From: Actinomycetes bacterium | GTDB lineage: Bacteria > Actinomycetota > Acidimicrobiia > Acidimicrobiales > RAAP-2 | Assembly: GCA_021786095.1 (NCBI GenBank) | Contig: JAJYNX010000018.1 | Coordinates: 25,960-89,959, forward strand | Reading direction: 5' to 3' | Length of the DNA stretch: 64,000 nt | Part shown: positions 1 through 9,632 of the stretch, piece after piece | How positions within the stretch are numbered: position 1 is the stretch's first letter | How the letters are laid out: every line of letters starts with the position of its first letter | Position numbers and translations under genes: made by a program | Notes under the pieces: generated by a model | Told to the model about the DNA's origin: nothing | The model's database searches: none | The model's input: the letters and a program-made list of their open reading frames with translations, nothing else

Positions 1-204
1 CTCGCGCGCCACCACGATCGGCACCTGCCCGGTCGGCGCGTCCGTCCAGTGCGGCAGCAACGTGGCCTCGTCGATCACCGGAATGCTCTCCGCCGCCTCG
101 GCGGCGACCTCGGCTCCCGTCACCGTGACTCTCGAGTCGGTCGCGCTCACCACCGGCGTCTCGCCGGTGGGCTCGTCAAAGAAGGAGCCGTCGTCAGACT
201 TCAA
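1..204 (-). CDS. cdsA: N-terminus of a phosphatidate cytidylyltransferase-like protein (partial, runs off window)
   Basis: Open frame on the minus strand downstream of and overlapping the frr stop (possible TTG start at 204); reads ...SIPVIDEATLLPHWTDAPTGQVPIVVARE. The position pyrH-frr-cdsA is conserved. Too short to be sure. Confidence 0.4.
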   Translation of the reverse strand, partial: MKSDDGSFFDEPTGETPVVSATDSRVTVTGAEVAAEAAESIPVIDEATLLPHWTDAPTGQVPIVVARE

Positions 205-763
205 GAAGTTCCTGTTCCTTGTGCTGAAGCAGCACGTCCACCGCGGCCACCTCGTCCTGGGTCATCTTGTCGAGAACCTTCTCCAGGTACTCGATGTCGT
301 CACTCGAGAGTCCGTGGTCCTTCGCCAACGTCTCGAGCTCCTGGCGAGCGTGGCGCCGCACACCACGCAACGCGACCTTGCCCTCCTCGGCCTTCGTGCG
401 CACCAGCTTGACGAACGCCTTGCGACGCTCCTCGGTCAGAGCCGGGAACGCGAGCCGGATCACGTTGCCGTCGTTGGACGGGCTCAGTCCCAGATCAGCG
501 TTCGTGATCGCCTTCTCGATCGCGTTCAGTGCACCCTTGTCGAAGGGCGCGACCACCAGCAGCCGAGGCTCGGGAACGGAGAAGTTGGCCAATTGGCGCA
601 GCGGCGTCTCGGCGCCGTAGTAGTCGACGCTGAGGTGCTCGATGAGCGCGGACGACGCTCGGCCGGTGCGCACCGAGGCGAACTCGGCCTTCACTCGTTC
701 GAGCGCGTGCGCCATCCGCTCGCGCGTCTCTTCCATCACGAGGTCGACCAGTTCGTTTTCCAT
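194..763 (-). CDS. frr: Ribosome recycling factor
   Basis: 189 aa, RRF motifs (ERMAHALERVKAEFASVRTGRASSALIEHLSVDYYG), follows pyrH. Confidence 0.95.
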   Translation of the reverse strand: MENELVDLVMEETRERMAHALERVKAEFASVRTGRASSALIEHLSVDYYGAETPLRQLANFSVPEPRLLVVAPFDKGALNAIEKAITNADLGLSPSNDGNVIRLAFPALTEERRKAFVKLVRTKAEEGKVALRGVRRHARQELETLAKDHGLSSDDIEYLEKVLDKMTQDEVAAVDVLLQHKEQELLEV

Positions 764-1473
764 TACTGCACCAGCGTACCGACGGCGTGGCCATCGAGGG
801 CGCGCCCTAAATTACCCGGTGCCATCAGGTCAAAGATACGAAGAGGCAGCCGATTGTCCTTGCAGAACGTGATCGCAGTCATGTCCATCACGCGCAGGTC
901 ACGCGCAATCACCTGGTCGAAGGAGATCTCGTCGAAGCGCACCGCGCTCGCGTTGACGCGAGGATCGTCGTCGTACACCCCGTCCACGCCACCGTGAGTC
1001 CCCTTCAGGACGATGTCCGCCTCGATCTCCGCCGCGCGCTGCGCCGCCGGTGTATCGGTGGTGAAGTAAGGGTTACCCATGCCCGCCGCAAAGATGACCA
1101 CACGGCCCTTCTCGAGGTGACGAACCGCGCGCCGGCGGATGTAGGGCTCCGCCACCTGATCCATGCTGATCGCCGACATCACCCGTGTCGCGCGCCCGTG
1201 GCTCTCGATCGCGTCCTGCAGTGCCAGGGCGTTGATGACCGTGCCGAGCATGCCCATCAGATCCGAGTTGGCGCGATTCATCCCGGCCATCGCCCCGGTG
1301 GCGCCTCGCCAGATGTTCCCGCCACCGACCACGACGGCCAGCTCGAGACCGCCGCGCTGCATGGCCCCAGCGATCTCGCGGGCGAGGAAGTCGACAGTCG
1401 AGGCGTCGATCGTCTCATCGCTCGCTGGCGAGGCCAGGGCCTCGCCGGAGAGCTTCAGCACGACGCGACGCAT
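763..1473 (-). CDS. pyrH: UMP kinase
   Basis: MRRVVLKLSGEAL...VVVGGGNIWRG...; start trimmed from ORF 763..1761 to the ATG at 1473. Confidence 0.95.
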   Translation of the reverse strand: MRRVVLKLSGEALASPASDETIDASTVDFLAREIAGAMQRGGLELAVVVGGGNIWRGATGAMAGMNRANSDLMGMLGTVINALALQDAIESHGRATRVMSAISMDQVAEPYIRRRAVRHLEKGRVVIFAAGMGNPYFTTDTPAAQRAAEIEADIVLKGTHGGVDGVYDDDPRVNASAVRFDEISFDQVIARDLRVMDMTAITFCKDNRLPLRIFDLMAPGNLGRALDGHAVGTLVQ

Positions 1474-1481
1474 GACCCGGC

Positions 1482-2273
1482 CTAGCCGCCTACGACGACC
1501 TGGGCGAAGCGCCGTACGGTCGCCCCCGCCAGAAACTGCTCGACCGTCATCTTCTCGTCCTTCACGTACGGCTGCTCCAGGAGAACCCGCTCGCGGAACC
1601 AGCCGTTCAGGCGCCCCTCGATGATCTTGGGCAGTGCCGCCTCGGGCTTGCCCTCGTTTCGCGAGATCTCCTCCACGGTACGTCGCTCGGCCGCCACCTC
1701 GTTCTCGGGTACGTCGGCGCGCGTCAGGTAGAGGGGCTTGGCGAAGGCAATGTGGACACACAGCTCGTGCGCGACCTCCGCACTCGCCCCGGCGAGGACC
1801 ACGGCGACGGCGTTCACGCCTCGACCTGCTTGGTGATGCATGTAGGTCTCGACCACCTCACCCGGTCCCGCCTCCAGACGGTAGACGCGCCCGATGAAAA
1901 TGTTCTCCTTCAACGTCGTGAGCAGGGTCTCGATACGATCCTGGAAGACGCTCGTCGCAGCCTCCCCCTCGGCGACCACCCGTGCGGCGATCTCGTCGAC
2001 CAGGGACACGAACTCCTCCGACTTGGCGACGAAGTCGGTCTCGCAACGTAGCTCGACGATCGCGGCGACCTGACCGTCGCGCACAACCGCCACGGCACCC
2101 TCACCCGCTTCGCGACTCGCACGCTTCGCCGCCGACGCCAATCCCTGGACCCGTAGCCACTGGGTGGCTGCCTCCATGTCGCCGTCGTTGGCCTCGAGAG
2201 CCTTCTTCGCGTCCAAAATTCCGACACCAGTCGCCTGACGCAACTGCTGCACATCCTTCGCGGTGATCGCCAC
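1482..2273 (-). CDS. tsf: Elongation factor Ts
   Basis: MAITAKDVQQLRQATGVGILDAKKALEANDGD N-terminus; rpsB-tsf order. Confidence 0.95.
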   Translation of the reverse strand: MAITAKDVQQLRQATGVGILDAKKALEANDGDMEAATQWLRVQGLASAAKRASREAGEGAVAVVRDGQVAAIVELRCETDFVAKSEEFVSLVDEIAARVVAEGEAATSVFQDRIETLLTTLKENIFIGRVYRLEAGPGEVVETYMHHQAGRGVNAVAVVLAGASAEVAHELCVHIAFAKPLYLTRADVPENEVAAERRTVEEISRNEGKPEAALPKIIEGRLNGWFRERVLLEQPYVKDEKMTVEQFLAGATVRRFAQVVVGG

Positions 2274-2296
2274 TTTGTCTCTCCTCGTTATTTCGA

Positions 2297-3256
2297 CTAG
2301 TTCTCGGAACCACGACCGTCTGTGGCGACCTCCGCGCTGTCCGGGCTCTGCGCAGTGACGGGAGCCTCTTCGGCGGGGCTCGCCACGACCGGTGCGGCAG
2401 CCTCCTCGGCGGGAGTCGCCACGGCGGCGGGAGTCTCTTCGGCGGGGCTCGCCATGACCGGTGCGGCAGCCTCCTCGGCGGGAGTCGTCACGGCGGCGGG
2501 AGTCTCTTCGGCGGAGCTCGCCGCGACCGGTGCGGCAGACGTCGGGGTCGGACGCGACGGGGGTCGATTGGCCCGGATGTAGCGCCCCTCGACGACGGCG
2601 TCGGCGATCAGCCGTGACAGGAGTGCGCCCGCGCGGATGGCGTCGTCGTTGCCGGGAATGACGTAGTCGATGAGGTCGGGGTCACAGTTGGTATCCACGA
2701 CGGCCACGACCGGCAGGCCCAGCTTGCGAGATTCGGTGACCGCGATGTGCTCCTTCTTCGTGTCGATCACGAAGATGGCGTCCGGCACGCGGTCGAGGTT
2801 GGCGATGCCGCTTAGGTTGCGATCGAGCTTCTCCAACTCGCGCGCGTGACGCAGCGCTTCACGCTTGGGCATGTTGTCGAAGTCCCCGGCCCGCTGCATC
2901 GCGCGCAACTCCACCATCCGCTTCACCCGCCCTGTAACGGTCGTGAAGTTGGTGAGCATGCCACCGAGCCACCGCTGATTCACGTACGGCATCCCGCACG
3001 CCTGCGCGTAGTCAGCGATGGGTCCCTGCGTCTGCTTCTTGGTCCCGACGAACAGGATCACGCCACCAGCGGCGACCAAGTCGCGCACGTACGCGTAACT
3101 CGTCTCAATTCCCGCGAGAGTCTTGCGCAGATCGATGAGGTAGATCCCGTTGCGTTCGCCCAGAATGTACCGGCGCATCTTGGGATTCCACCGGCGAGTC
3201 TGGTGCCCGAAGTGCACGCCAGAGTCCAACAGTTCCTGCAGGGTTACGAGTGCCAC
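2297..3256 (-). CDS. rpsB: 30S ribosomal protein S2 with repetitive Ala/Pro/Glu C-terminal extension
   Basis: [28 protein letters not shown]-terminal 23-aa repeats. Confidence 0.95.
   Translation of the reverse strand: MALVTLQELLDSGVHFGHQTRRWNPKMRRYILGERNGIYLIDLRKTLAGIETSYAYVRDLVAAGGVILFVGTKKQTQGPIADYAQACGMPYVNQRWLGGMLTNFTTVTGRVKRMVELRAMQRAGDFDNMPKREALRHARELEKLDRNLSGIANLDRVPDAIFVIDTKKEHIAVTESRKLGLPVVAVVDTNCDPDLIDYVIPGNDDAIRAGALLSRLIADAVVEGRYIRANRPPSRPTPTSAAPVAASSAEETPAAVTTPAEEAAAPVMASPAEETPAAVATPAEEAAAPVVASPAEEAPVTAQSPDSAEVATDGRGSEN
2349..2538 (-). repeat. About 2.7 copies of a 69-bp in-frame tandem repeat in the rpsB 3' end
   Basis: GACCGGTGCGGCAG recurs at 2387, 2456 and 2525 (spacing 69); encodes [23 protein letters not shown]. 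Confidence 0.85.
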
Positions 3257-3385
3257 GTCCTACGTGTCCTTCCGTTCGGTTACTCGACTCACGGGGTGCA
3301 CCGCGAGCGGCGACCGTACGAAACCCCGAGAGCAACGTCCTGCCCCCCCGCCTTGAGAGGGCCCAACCATGCTAGTGGACGAGCG

Positions 3386-4291
3386 CTACCCCCGGGGATG
3401 GGTTTGGTGGTGAACCCGCTGCAGGCGCGACTTGGAGACGTGGGTGTAGAGCTGGGTCGTCGTCAAACTCTCGTGTCCCAGCAACTCCTGAACCACCCGC
3501 AGGTCGGCGCCACCCTCGACCAGATGGGTCGCGTAGGTGTGGCGAAGAGCGTGGGGGTGCACGTGACCGCGTGTCACGCGCTGATCCAGCATCCGGCGCA
3601 CGTCGCGCGGGCCCAGGCGCCGTCCCCGCCGGTTCACGAAGAGCGCCTCGCTCGGCGACCCCTCGTCGATCACGTCGTCGCGAGCCTCCTCGAGCCAGCG
3701 GGCCACGGCCCGCAGACCCCGCGGGTGCAGCGGGACGACACGCTCCTTGCGCCCCTTTCCCATCACCCGCAGCAGTCCGCCGTGGAAGTCGACGCTGCCC
3801 ACGTCGAGGTCGCAGAGTTCACTGACGCGCAGGCCCGCGCCGTAGAGGACCTCGCACACGGCCCGATCGCGTACCGCCCACTCGTCGTCGCCCCAGTCCT
3901 CGTCGAGCAGGACGTCGAGCTGCTCGCGCACGACCAGGGTGGGGAGCCGCGAGGGAGTCGGCGGCGCCATCAGACGTGCGGCGGGGCTCTGCGTCAAGTG
4001 GCCGTGCTCCACTAGCCACGCGAAGTAGCGCCGTAGCGAGGCGCGGCGCCGCGCGATCGACGATCGCGCGTCCCCGCGCGTGGTCATGTCGGTGAGGTAG
4101 CCCCGCAGCACACGATGGGTCACCGTCGAGGGGCCGTCCACCCCCGACTCGCCGGCCCAGGCCGCGAAACGCTCCACGTCGGTGCGGTACGCGCGCTGGG
4201 TCGCGGGCGAACGGTCCTGCACCCGCAACGTCGCCACAAACTCGTCGAGGTGCCACTGCGAGCCAAGCCCCACCGTGCTGCGTCGGTCCAC
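3386..4291 (-). CDS. xerC: Tyrosine recombinase XerC/XerD family
   Basis: 301 aa; LYGAGLRVSELCDL, HPHALRHTYATHLVEGGADLRVVQELLGHESLTTTQLYTHV. Confidence 0.88.
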   Translation of the reverse strand: MDRRSTVGLGSQWHLDEFVATLRVQDRSPATQRAYRTDVERFAAWAGESGVDGPSTVTHRVLRGYLTDMTTRGDARSSIARRRASLRRYFAWLVEHGHLTQSPAARLMAPPTPSRLPTLVVREQLDVLLDEDWGDDEWAVRDRAVCEVLYGAGLRVSELCDLDVGSVDFHGGLLRVMGKGRKERVVPLHPRGLRAVARWLEEARDDVIDEGSPSEALFVNRRGRRLGPRDVRRMLDQRVTRGHVHPHALRHTYATHLVEGGADLRVVQELLGHESLTTTQLYTHVSKSRLQRVHHQTHPRG

Positions 4292-4361
4292 GCCCTCAGG
4301 CTAGTCAGCACCCCCTCTTTGGGCGGGCACCTCGGTAGTCTTGGGTACCCGAGGAGGTAGC

Positions 4362-5036
4362 GTGTCGCGCATTTTGATCGTAGAGGACGACGACCACATC
4401 CGCAGCGCGTTGCGGCTCATGTTCGAGAGTCAGGACTTCGAGGTCGACGACGCCCCCAGCGGTGAGGACGGCATCGGGCTGTTCACCCGCATCAACGCCG
4501 ACGTCGCCGTGGTCGACCTGATGCTGCCCGGCATCAGCGGCTTTGAGACGTGCCGCGAGTTACGGTCACTGAGTGACATCCCCATCGTGATCGTCTCGGC
4601 CCGTGACGACACCACCGACGTCGTGCAGGGCCTCGAGTCGGGGGCCGACGACTACGTCACCAAGCCCTTCGTCCCCGAGGAGCTACTCGCGCGAGTTCGC
4701 GCCCACCTTCGCCGCCGTCCTCACAACGGCGCGAACGCCTTCACCCTCGGCGACCTGCGGGTCGTGCCCGACGAGGGCGTCGTGCGCCACGCCGACGGCA
4801 GCGAACTGCACCTCACCTCGACCGAGTTTCGCCTGCTGACCGACCTGGCGTCGGTCAACGGCCGGGTGCTGTCGCGCGAGGATCTCCTCGAGCGCGTGTG
4901 GGGCTACGACTACTTCGGCGACAGCCGTCTCGTGGACGTCCACGTTCGGCGTCTGCGCACGAAGATCGAACCGGACCCGGGGAACCCGGCCTTCCTCGTG
5001 ACCGTCCGAGGCGTCGGGTACAAGTTGGTGCTGTAG
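4362..5036 (+). CDS. OmpR-family response regulator (MtrA-like)
   Basis: Receiver (VSRILIVEDDDHIRSALRLM) plus winged helix (VDVHVRRLRTKIEPDPGNPAFLVTVRGVGYKL); GAGGAGG Shine-Dalgarno upstream of GTG 4362. Confidence 0.92.
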   Translation: MSRILIVEDDDHIRSALRLMFESQDFEVDDAPSGEDGIGLFTRINADVAVVDLMLPGISGFETCRELRSLSDIPIVIVSARDDTTDVVQGLESGADDYVTKPFVPEELLARVRAHLRRRPHNGANAFTLGDLRVVPDEGVVRHADGSELHLTSTEFRLLTDLASVNGRVLSREDLLERVWGYDYFGDSRLVDVHVRRLRTKIEPDPGNPAFLVTVRGVGYKLVL

Positions 5037-6430
5037 TGCGCCTGCGTAGCCTGCGAGTCCGGCTCCTGGTCACGTTCGGCGTCGGCGCGCTGGCACTCAG
5101 CTCGATCTTCGCCTCGTTGACCTTCTTCGGCGTCCAACGGGTGCTGGTCAACAACCAACAGCAGACGGACCTCCACCAGAGCTTCGTGAACGCGGCGCTG
5201 ATACGCAGCACCCTGTACACCGCGCCCCCCCAATTGCCCAGCATCCTGAACTCCATCGAGACCGCCACTGGCTCCAGCGTCCTCGTGCACACCCACCACC
5301 AATGGCTCTCCAAGAGCCACGGCGCCGCCACCACGGACGTGACCCAGCACATCGTCACGATGGTCGACAACGGTCGAGTCGTCGACCAGACGCTGCTCGC
5401 GCGTGGCAATCGGCTGATCTTCGTAGTCGGCGTGCCGATTCCCGCCGTGGAGACCCAGGTCTTCCAGGTCTTTCCCCTCGGACGTCTCGAGCACACCCTG
5501 CACACGCTGTTGCTCGTGCTGATCCTCGGGGCGCTGCTCACCTCGGTCCTGGGCATCAGCGGCGGGATGTGGCTCACCCAACGCGCGGTGCGACCCCTCG
5601 AAGAGGTGTCAGCCGCGGCGGCGGCCATCGCCGAGGGCGAGTTGACCACGCGACTCGTCGTCGGGCGGGCCGACGCGGAGGTCCAGCAGCTCACCGACTC
5701 GTTCAACACGATGGTCAGCCGCCTCGTCGAGCGAATGGAGCGCGATGCTCGCTTCGCGAGCGACGTGAGCCACGAGCTTCGCTCACCCCTGACCACCATG
5801 GCCACGACGACCGCGGTGCTCCAACGCCACCGCGACGAGCTCTCCCCCGCCGGACGCGAGAGCCTCGACCTTCTCAGCGCGGATCTCGCCATCTTCCAGG
5901 CCCTCGTGGAGGATCTCCTCGAGATGGCTCGCAGCGACGCCGGAGCGGTCGGCCACCTCATCGAGGTCGTTCCCGCCGGTCAGCTGGTCGAGCAGTCGGT
6001 GCGCAGTGCCGCGCGCCACTTCGGGTGCGAGCCCCCACCCCTCGACGTGGCGGTGGAGGTCGACGGAGCCCGGGTCAGCGTCGATCGACGTCGATTCGAG
6101 AGGGTCATGACGAATCTGACCGCCAACGCCCAGCGCTACGCCGGCGGCATCAGTGCCGTGCGCATCGCTGTCGAGGGCACGTCACTGGTCGTCAACGTGG
6201 ACGACCAGGGTCCGGGGGTGCCCCTCGAGGAGCGTGAACGGATCTACCAGCGCTTCTTTCGCGGCCGGGCGGCGCACGATCGCGGGCGAGCGCACGGATC
6301 GGGGCTGGGGCTGGCGCTCGTGCGCGAGCACGTCGCCGCCTTCCACGGTACGATCACCACTCTGACCAGTCCCGAGGGTGGGGCCCGCTTCCAGATACGG
6401 CTCCCCCTCAGCGAGGAGACCGACGAATGA
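5036..6430 (+). CDS. Sensor histidine kinase (HAMP-HisKA-HATPase; MtrB-like)
   Basis: DVSHELRSPLTTM, HAMP, GSGLGLALVREHV; GTG start overlaps the response-regulator stop. Confidence 0.92.
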   Translation: MRLRSLRVRLLVTFGVGALALSSIFASLTFFGVQRVLVNNQQQTDLHQSFVNAALIRSTLYTAPPQLPSILNSIETATGSSVLVHTHHQWLSKSHGAATTDVTQHIVTMVDNGRVVDQTLLARGNRLIFVVGVPIPAVETQVFQVFPLGRLEHTLHTLLLVLILGALLTSVLGISGGMWLTQRAVRPLEEVSAAAAAIAEGELTTRLVVGRADAEVQQLTDSFNTMVSRLVERMERDARFASDVSHELRSPLTTMATTTAVLQRHRDELSPAGRESLDLLSADLAIFQALVEDLLEMARSDAGAVGHLIEVVPAGQLVEQSVRSAARHFGCEPPPLDVAVEVDGARVSVDRRRFERVMTNLTANAQRYAGGISAVRIAVEGTSLVVNVDDQGPGVPLEERERIYQRFFRGRAAHDRGRAHGSGLGLALVREHVAAFHGTITTLTSPEGGARFQIRLPLSEETDE

Positions 6431-7005
6431 GACGAGCCGTCGTGGCCAGCGGCCTCGCCCTGGCGGGGCTCCTGCTCGCCGGGTGCACCCTGGTGCCGAC
6501 CGCGAGCGCCCCGGACGTCATCAACCCCAAGACCGTGCACTTCGGGCTCTTGGGCAAGACGATCCCCGGGACGATCAACGGACACGTCACGTTCATCACC
6601 CAGCCGGTCTACATCGTCGACGCCACGGGCCACCTCTCCGCGTCCAGCCGCATCGTGCCCACTCCACCCACTCTGGCGTCGGTGCTCCAAGAGCTCACCC
6701 TCGGCCCGACGCCCATCGAGGCCGCGACCGGTTTCACCAGCGCACTGCCGCGCAGCCTCGTCATCGTTCAGGCCGTCGTGCGTCAGCACGTCGGCTACAT
6801 CGATCTGGCCACGCCGCTCAGCACCCTCTCGCACCAACGCACCATCCTGGCGACGGGCCAACTCGCCCTGACCGCGGCCGCCGTCGGCGCCACTCGCGGC
6901 ATCGAGATCACCGTCGCAGGGGTCGTCCAGCGCTCACCGCTCCCCCACGGCGGATCAGCCGAAGTGGTCTCGGCTCGCGACTATCAGAGCCTGCTGAACG
7001 GCTAG
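6427..7005 (+). CDS. GerMN-domain lipoprotein (short LpqB-like)
   Basis: Lipobox LLLAGCTL; GerMN-like core; ATGA overlap with the kinase stop. Confidence 0.7.
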   Translation: MRRAVVASGLALAGLLLAGCTLVPTASAPDVINPKTVHFGLLGKTIPGTINGHVTFITQPVYIVDATGHLSASSRIVPTPPTLASVLQELTLGPTPIEAATGFTSALPRSLVIVQAVVRQHVGYIDLATPLSTLSHQRTILATGQLALTAAAVGATRGIEITVAGVVQRSPLPHGGSAEVVSARDYQSLLNG

Positions 7006-7391
7006 GGTGCCGGCTGAGGCCGGTGGGCGCGAGCCGCGCTCCAGAGATGCTCGAGGTCGTAGTAGGCCCGCGCCACGGGATCGAACACGTGCACGATCAC
7101 GTCGCTGAAGTCCAGCGCGATCCACTGCGCCGACGCCCACCCCTCGACGTGTTGGGGACGCGCGTGAGCGGCCTGCGCCGCCTGGGTCTCGATGTGCTCG
7201 GCCAGTGTTCGCACGTGGCGGTCACTGCCTCCGGTCACCAGCACCAGCGCGTCGAAGGAGTCGACCAGGCCCCGCAGGTCGAGCACCACCGCGTCGAGTC
7301 CGACCTTCTCGTCCACCGCGCGCAGCGCAGCCTCCACGATCGACGCGACGTAGGGATCGAACGGTCCCGGATCGGCCGCGACGCCGGTCAC
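7002..7391 (-). CDS. rsfS: Ribosome silencing factor RsfS
   Basis: VVLDLRGLVDSFDALVLVTGGSDRHVRTLAEHIE...GWASAQWIALDFSDVIVHVF; GTG start at 7391. Confidence 0.88.
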   Translation of the reverse strand: MTGVAADPGPFDPYVASIVEAALRAVDEKVGLDAVVLDLRGLVDSFDALVLVTGGSDRHVRTLAEHIETQAAQAAHARPQHVEGWASAQWIALDFSDVIVHVFDPVARAYYDLEHLWSAARAHRPQPAP

Positions 7392-7399
7392 GGCCGCGC

Positions 7400-7579
7400 T
7401 CAGTGCACCATCTCCAGCACCACGAGCGCCGCGACGAACGGCGCCCCCACGCTGACGACGGCCACGGCCGCCCAACGCCGACGCACCCGGCGCAACTCGC
7501 GTCGCCGACGCGGCGCCGCGTCCAGCACGGACAGCCCCACGGACTGCGGCTCCGTCAGATCGAATAGTCGAACCGCCAT
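7400..7579 (-). CDS. Small single-pass membrane protein, 59 aa (not in supplied ORF track)
   Basis: Manual translation: MAVRLFDLTEPQSVGLSVLDAAPRRRRELRRVRRRWAAVAVVSVGAPFVAALVVLEMVH*; basic segment then hydrophobic helix; fills the nadD-rsfS gap. Confidence 0.55.
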   Translation of the reverse strand: MAVRLFDLTEPQSVGLSVLDAAPRRRRELRRVRRRWAAVAVVSVGAPFVAALVVLEMVH

Positions 7580-7591
7580 GACGACCCGACT

Positions 7592-8161
7592 CTACTCCCG
7601 AAAGCTCTCGTACATCGGCACGACCGCGGCGGGCAGGACCTGGCGCAGGTCCTCGTCGCTCAGGAGCCGCTCGCGGATGAACGTGCTGGACAGGTCCACG
7701 GGGCTCATCGAGATCTCGTAGGTCCGCCACCGCGGCCCCACCGCCACGGCTCCCCCGGGTCGCGGCACGATCCCGACACGCACGAGTTTGGCCAGTTCGC
7801 CCGCGCGGTGCCACGAATCGAGCTGGGACGTCAGGTCCGCTCCGACGATCAGGTCCACCTCGTCGCACTCCTCCAACAGCTCGAGCACGGTGTCGATCGT
7901 GTACGAGGGCCCCGCTCGGCGGATCTCGCGATCCGAGACGTGCACCAAGTCCAGCCCGTCGAAGGCAACGTGGGCCATGGCCAGGCGCAACTCGCCCGGC
8001 AACACCGGGCCGGCGTCACGCTTGAGGTAGGGATCACCAGCGACGGTCACCTCGATCCGCGTGAACCGCCCCGTGCGCGCGGCCGCCTGCAGCGCCGCCA
8101 CGTGGCCCAGATGAGGAGGGTCGAAGGTGCCGCCGAAGAGGCCGATCCGCCGTGCAGTCAC
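7592..8161 (-). CDS. nadD: Nicotinate-nucleotide adenylyltransferase
   Basis: RIGLFGGTFDPPHLGHVAAL; SSTFIRERL. Confidence 0.93.
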   Translation of the reverse strand: MTARRIGLFGGTFDPPHLGHVAALQAAARTGRFTRIEVTVAGDPYLKRDAGPVLPGELRLAMAHVAFDGLDLVHVSDREIRRAGPSYTIDTVLELLEECDEVDLIVGADLTSQLDSWHRAGELAKLVRVGIVPRPGGAVAVGPRWRTYEISMSPVDLSSTFIRERLLSDEDLRQVLPAAVVPMYESFRE

Positions 8162-8249
8162 CTCCCGAGCCTAACGGCCAGCCCACGGCCCGGGGGCCGC
8201 GTCGACCCTACCGATTGCCCTTCGGCGTCCCAGCCCCTACGCTACAGAC

Positions 8250-9632
8250 GTGAGTTCGCTCGCCCCCTCCTGGACGCCGCACAGTTGGCGCGATCGCGCC
8301 GTCGCGCAAAGTCCCGCCTGGCCCGACCTCGAGCACCTCGCCCGCGTGGAGAGTACGCTGGCCGCCAAGCCGCCCCTCGTCTTCGCGGGCGAGGCCCGCC
8401 GCCTGACCGAACACCTCGCGCAGGTGCAGGCCGGCGACGCCTTCCTGCTGCAGGCCGGCGACTGCGCCGAGTCCTTCGACGAGGGCTCCGCCGACTCGAT
8501 TCGCGACAAGCTGAAGGTCATCTTGCAGATGTCGGTGGCCCTGACCTACGCGTCGGGAGTGCCCGTCATCAAGGTGGGACGCATCGCGGGCCAGTTCGCC
8601 AAGCCGCGTTCCGAGCCCTACGAGGAGCGCGACGGCGTGCGCCTGGACTCCTTCCGCGGTCACATCGTGAACGGCGACCGATTCGACGCCGCGTCGCGCC
8701 GGCCCGATCCCGAGCGCCTGCTCACCGCCTACCACCAGAGCGTGGCCACGCTCAACCTGCTGCGCGCCTTCACCAAAGGGGGCTTCGCGGCCCTCTCGCG
8801 GGTTCACGCGTGGAACCAGGAGTTCGTCGCCAACTCGCTCGAGGGCAAGCGTTACGCCATGGTCGCCGACGAGATCGAGCGGGCGCTGCAGTTCATGAAG
8901 GCCTGCGGCATCGACCTGCACGACGACAGCGCGCTCCAAGGCGTCGACTTCTACACCAGCCACGAAGCGCTGATCCTGCCCTACGAGCAGGCCCTGACCC
9001 GGCGCGACTCACTAACCGGCGACTGGTACGACTGCTCGGCTCACACGCTCTGGATCGGGGATCGCACCCGTCAGCTCGATGGCGCGCACGTCGAGTTCCT
9101 TCGCGGCGTCGCCAACCCGATCGGTCTCAAGGTCGGGCCGAGCGTCGACGCCGACGAGTTACGACGCCTGATCGACGTCCTCAACCCCGACAACGTACCC
9201 GGGCGACTCACCCTGATCGCGCGAATGGGGCACGAGCGGATCGCCCGGCACCTGCCGAAGCTGATTGAGACCACCCGCGACGAGGGCCAACGCGTGCTGT
9301 GGACCTGCGATCCCATGCACGGCAACACCTTCCTGGCCACCGGCGGCCAGAAGACCCGCCACTTCGACCAGATCATGGACGAGGTGTCGCAGTTCTTCTC
9401 CATCCACCAGGCCCTCGGGACCTGGCCGGCCGGTCTGCACATCGAGTTGACCGGCGACGACGTCACGGAGTGCCTCGGTGGGGGGTCGCGTCTCGACGAG
9501 GACGACCTCGAACTCAACTACACCACGATCTGCGACCCCCGGCTCAACGCCACCCAGAGCCTCGACCTCGCCTTCTACGTGGCGGAGTTCCTGCGCGGGT
9601 ACGGAGCGTCGAGCGGCGCCACATCGTTGTAG
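8250..9632 (+). CDS. 3-deoxy-7-phosphoheptulonate synthase, class II
   Basis: [42 protein letters not shown]. Confidence 0.95.
   Translation: MSSLAPSWTPHSWRDRAVAQSPAWPDLEHLARVESTLAAKPPLVFAGEARRLTEHLAQVQAGDAFLLQAGDCAESFDEGSADSIRDKLKVILQMSVALTYASGVPVIKVGRIAGQFAKPRSEPYEERDGVRLDSFRGHIVNGDRFDAASRRPDPERLLTAYHQSVATLNLLRAFTKGGFAALSRVHAWNQEFVANSLEGKRYAMVADEIERALQFMKACGIDLHDDSALQGVDFYTSHEALILPYEQALTRRDSLTGDWYDCSAHTLWIGDRTRQLDGAHVEFLRGVANPIGLKVGPSVDADELRRLIDVLNPDNVPGRLTLIARMGHERIARHLPKLIETTRDEGQRVLWTCDPMHGNTFLATGGQKTRHFDQIMDEVSQFFSIHQALGTWPAGLHIELTGDDVTECLGGGSRLDEDDLELNYTTICDPRLNATQSLDLAFYVAEFLRGYGASSGATSL

Noticed and set aside
62-997. 311-aa plus-strand ORF
   Set aside because: Antisense to frr and pyrH, which have clear family motifs.
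3386-4291. XerC-type recombinase as a mobile-element integrase
   Set aside because: Sequence and housekeeping context fit a chromosomal Xer recombinase; no att-like repeats or accessory genes nearby.
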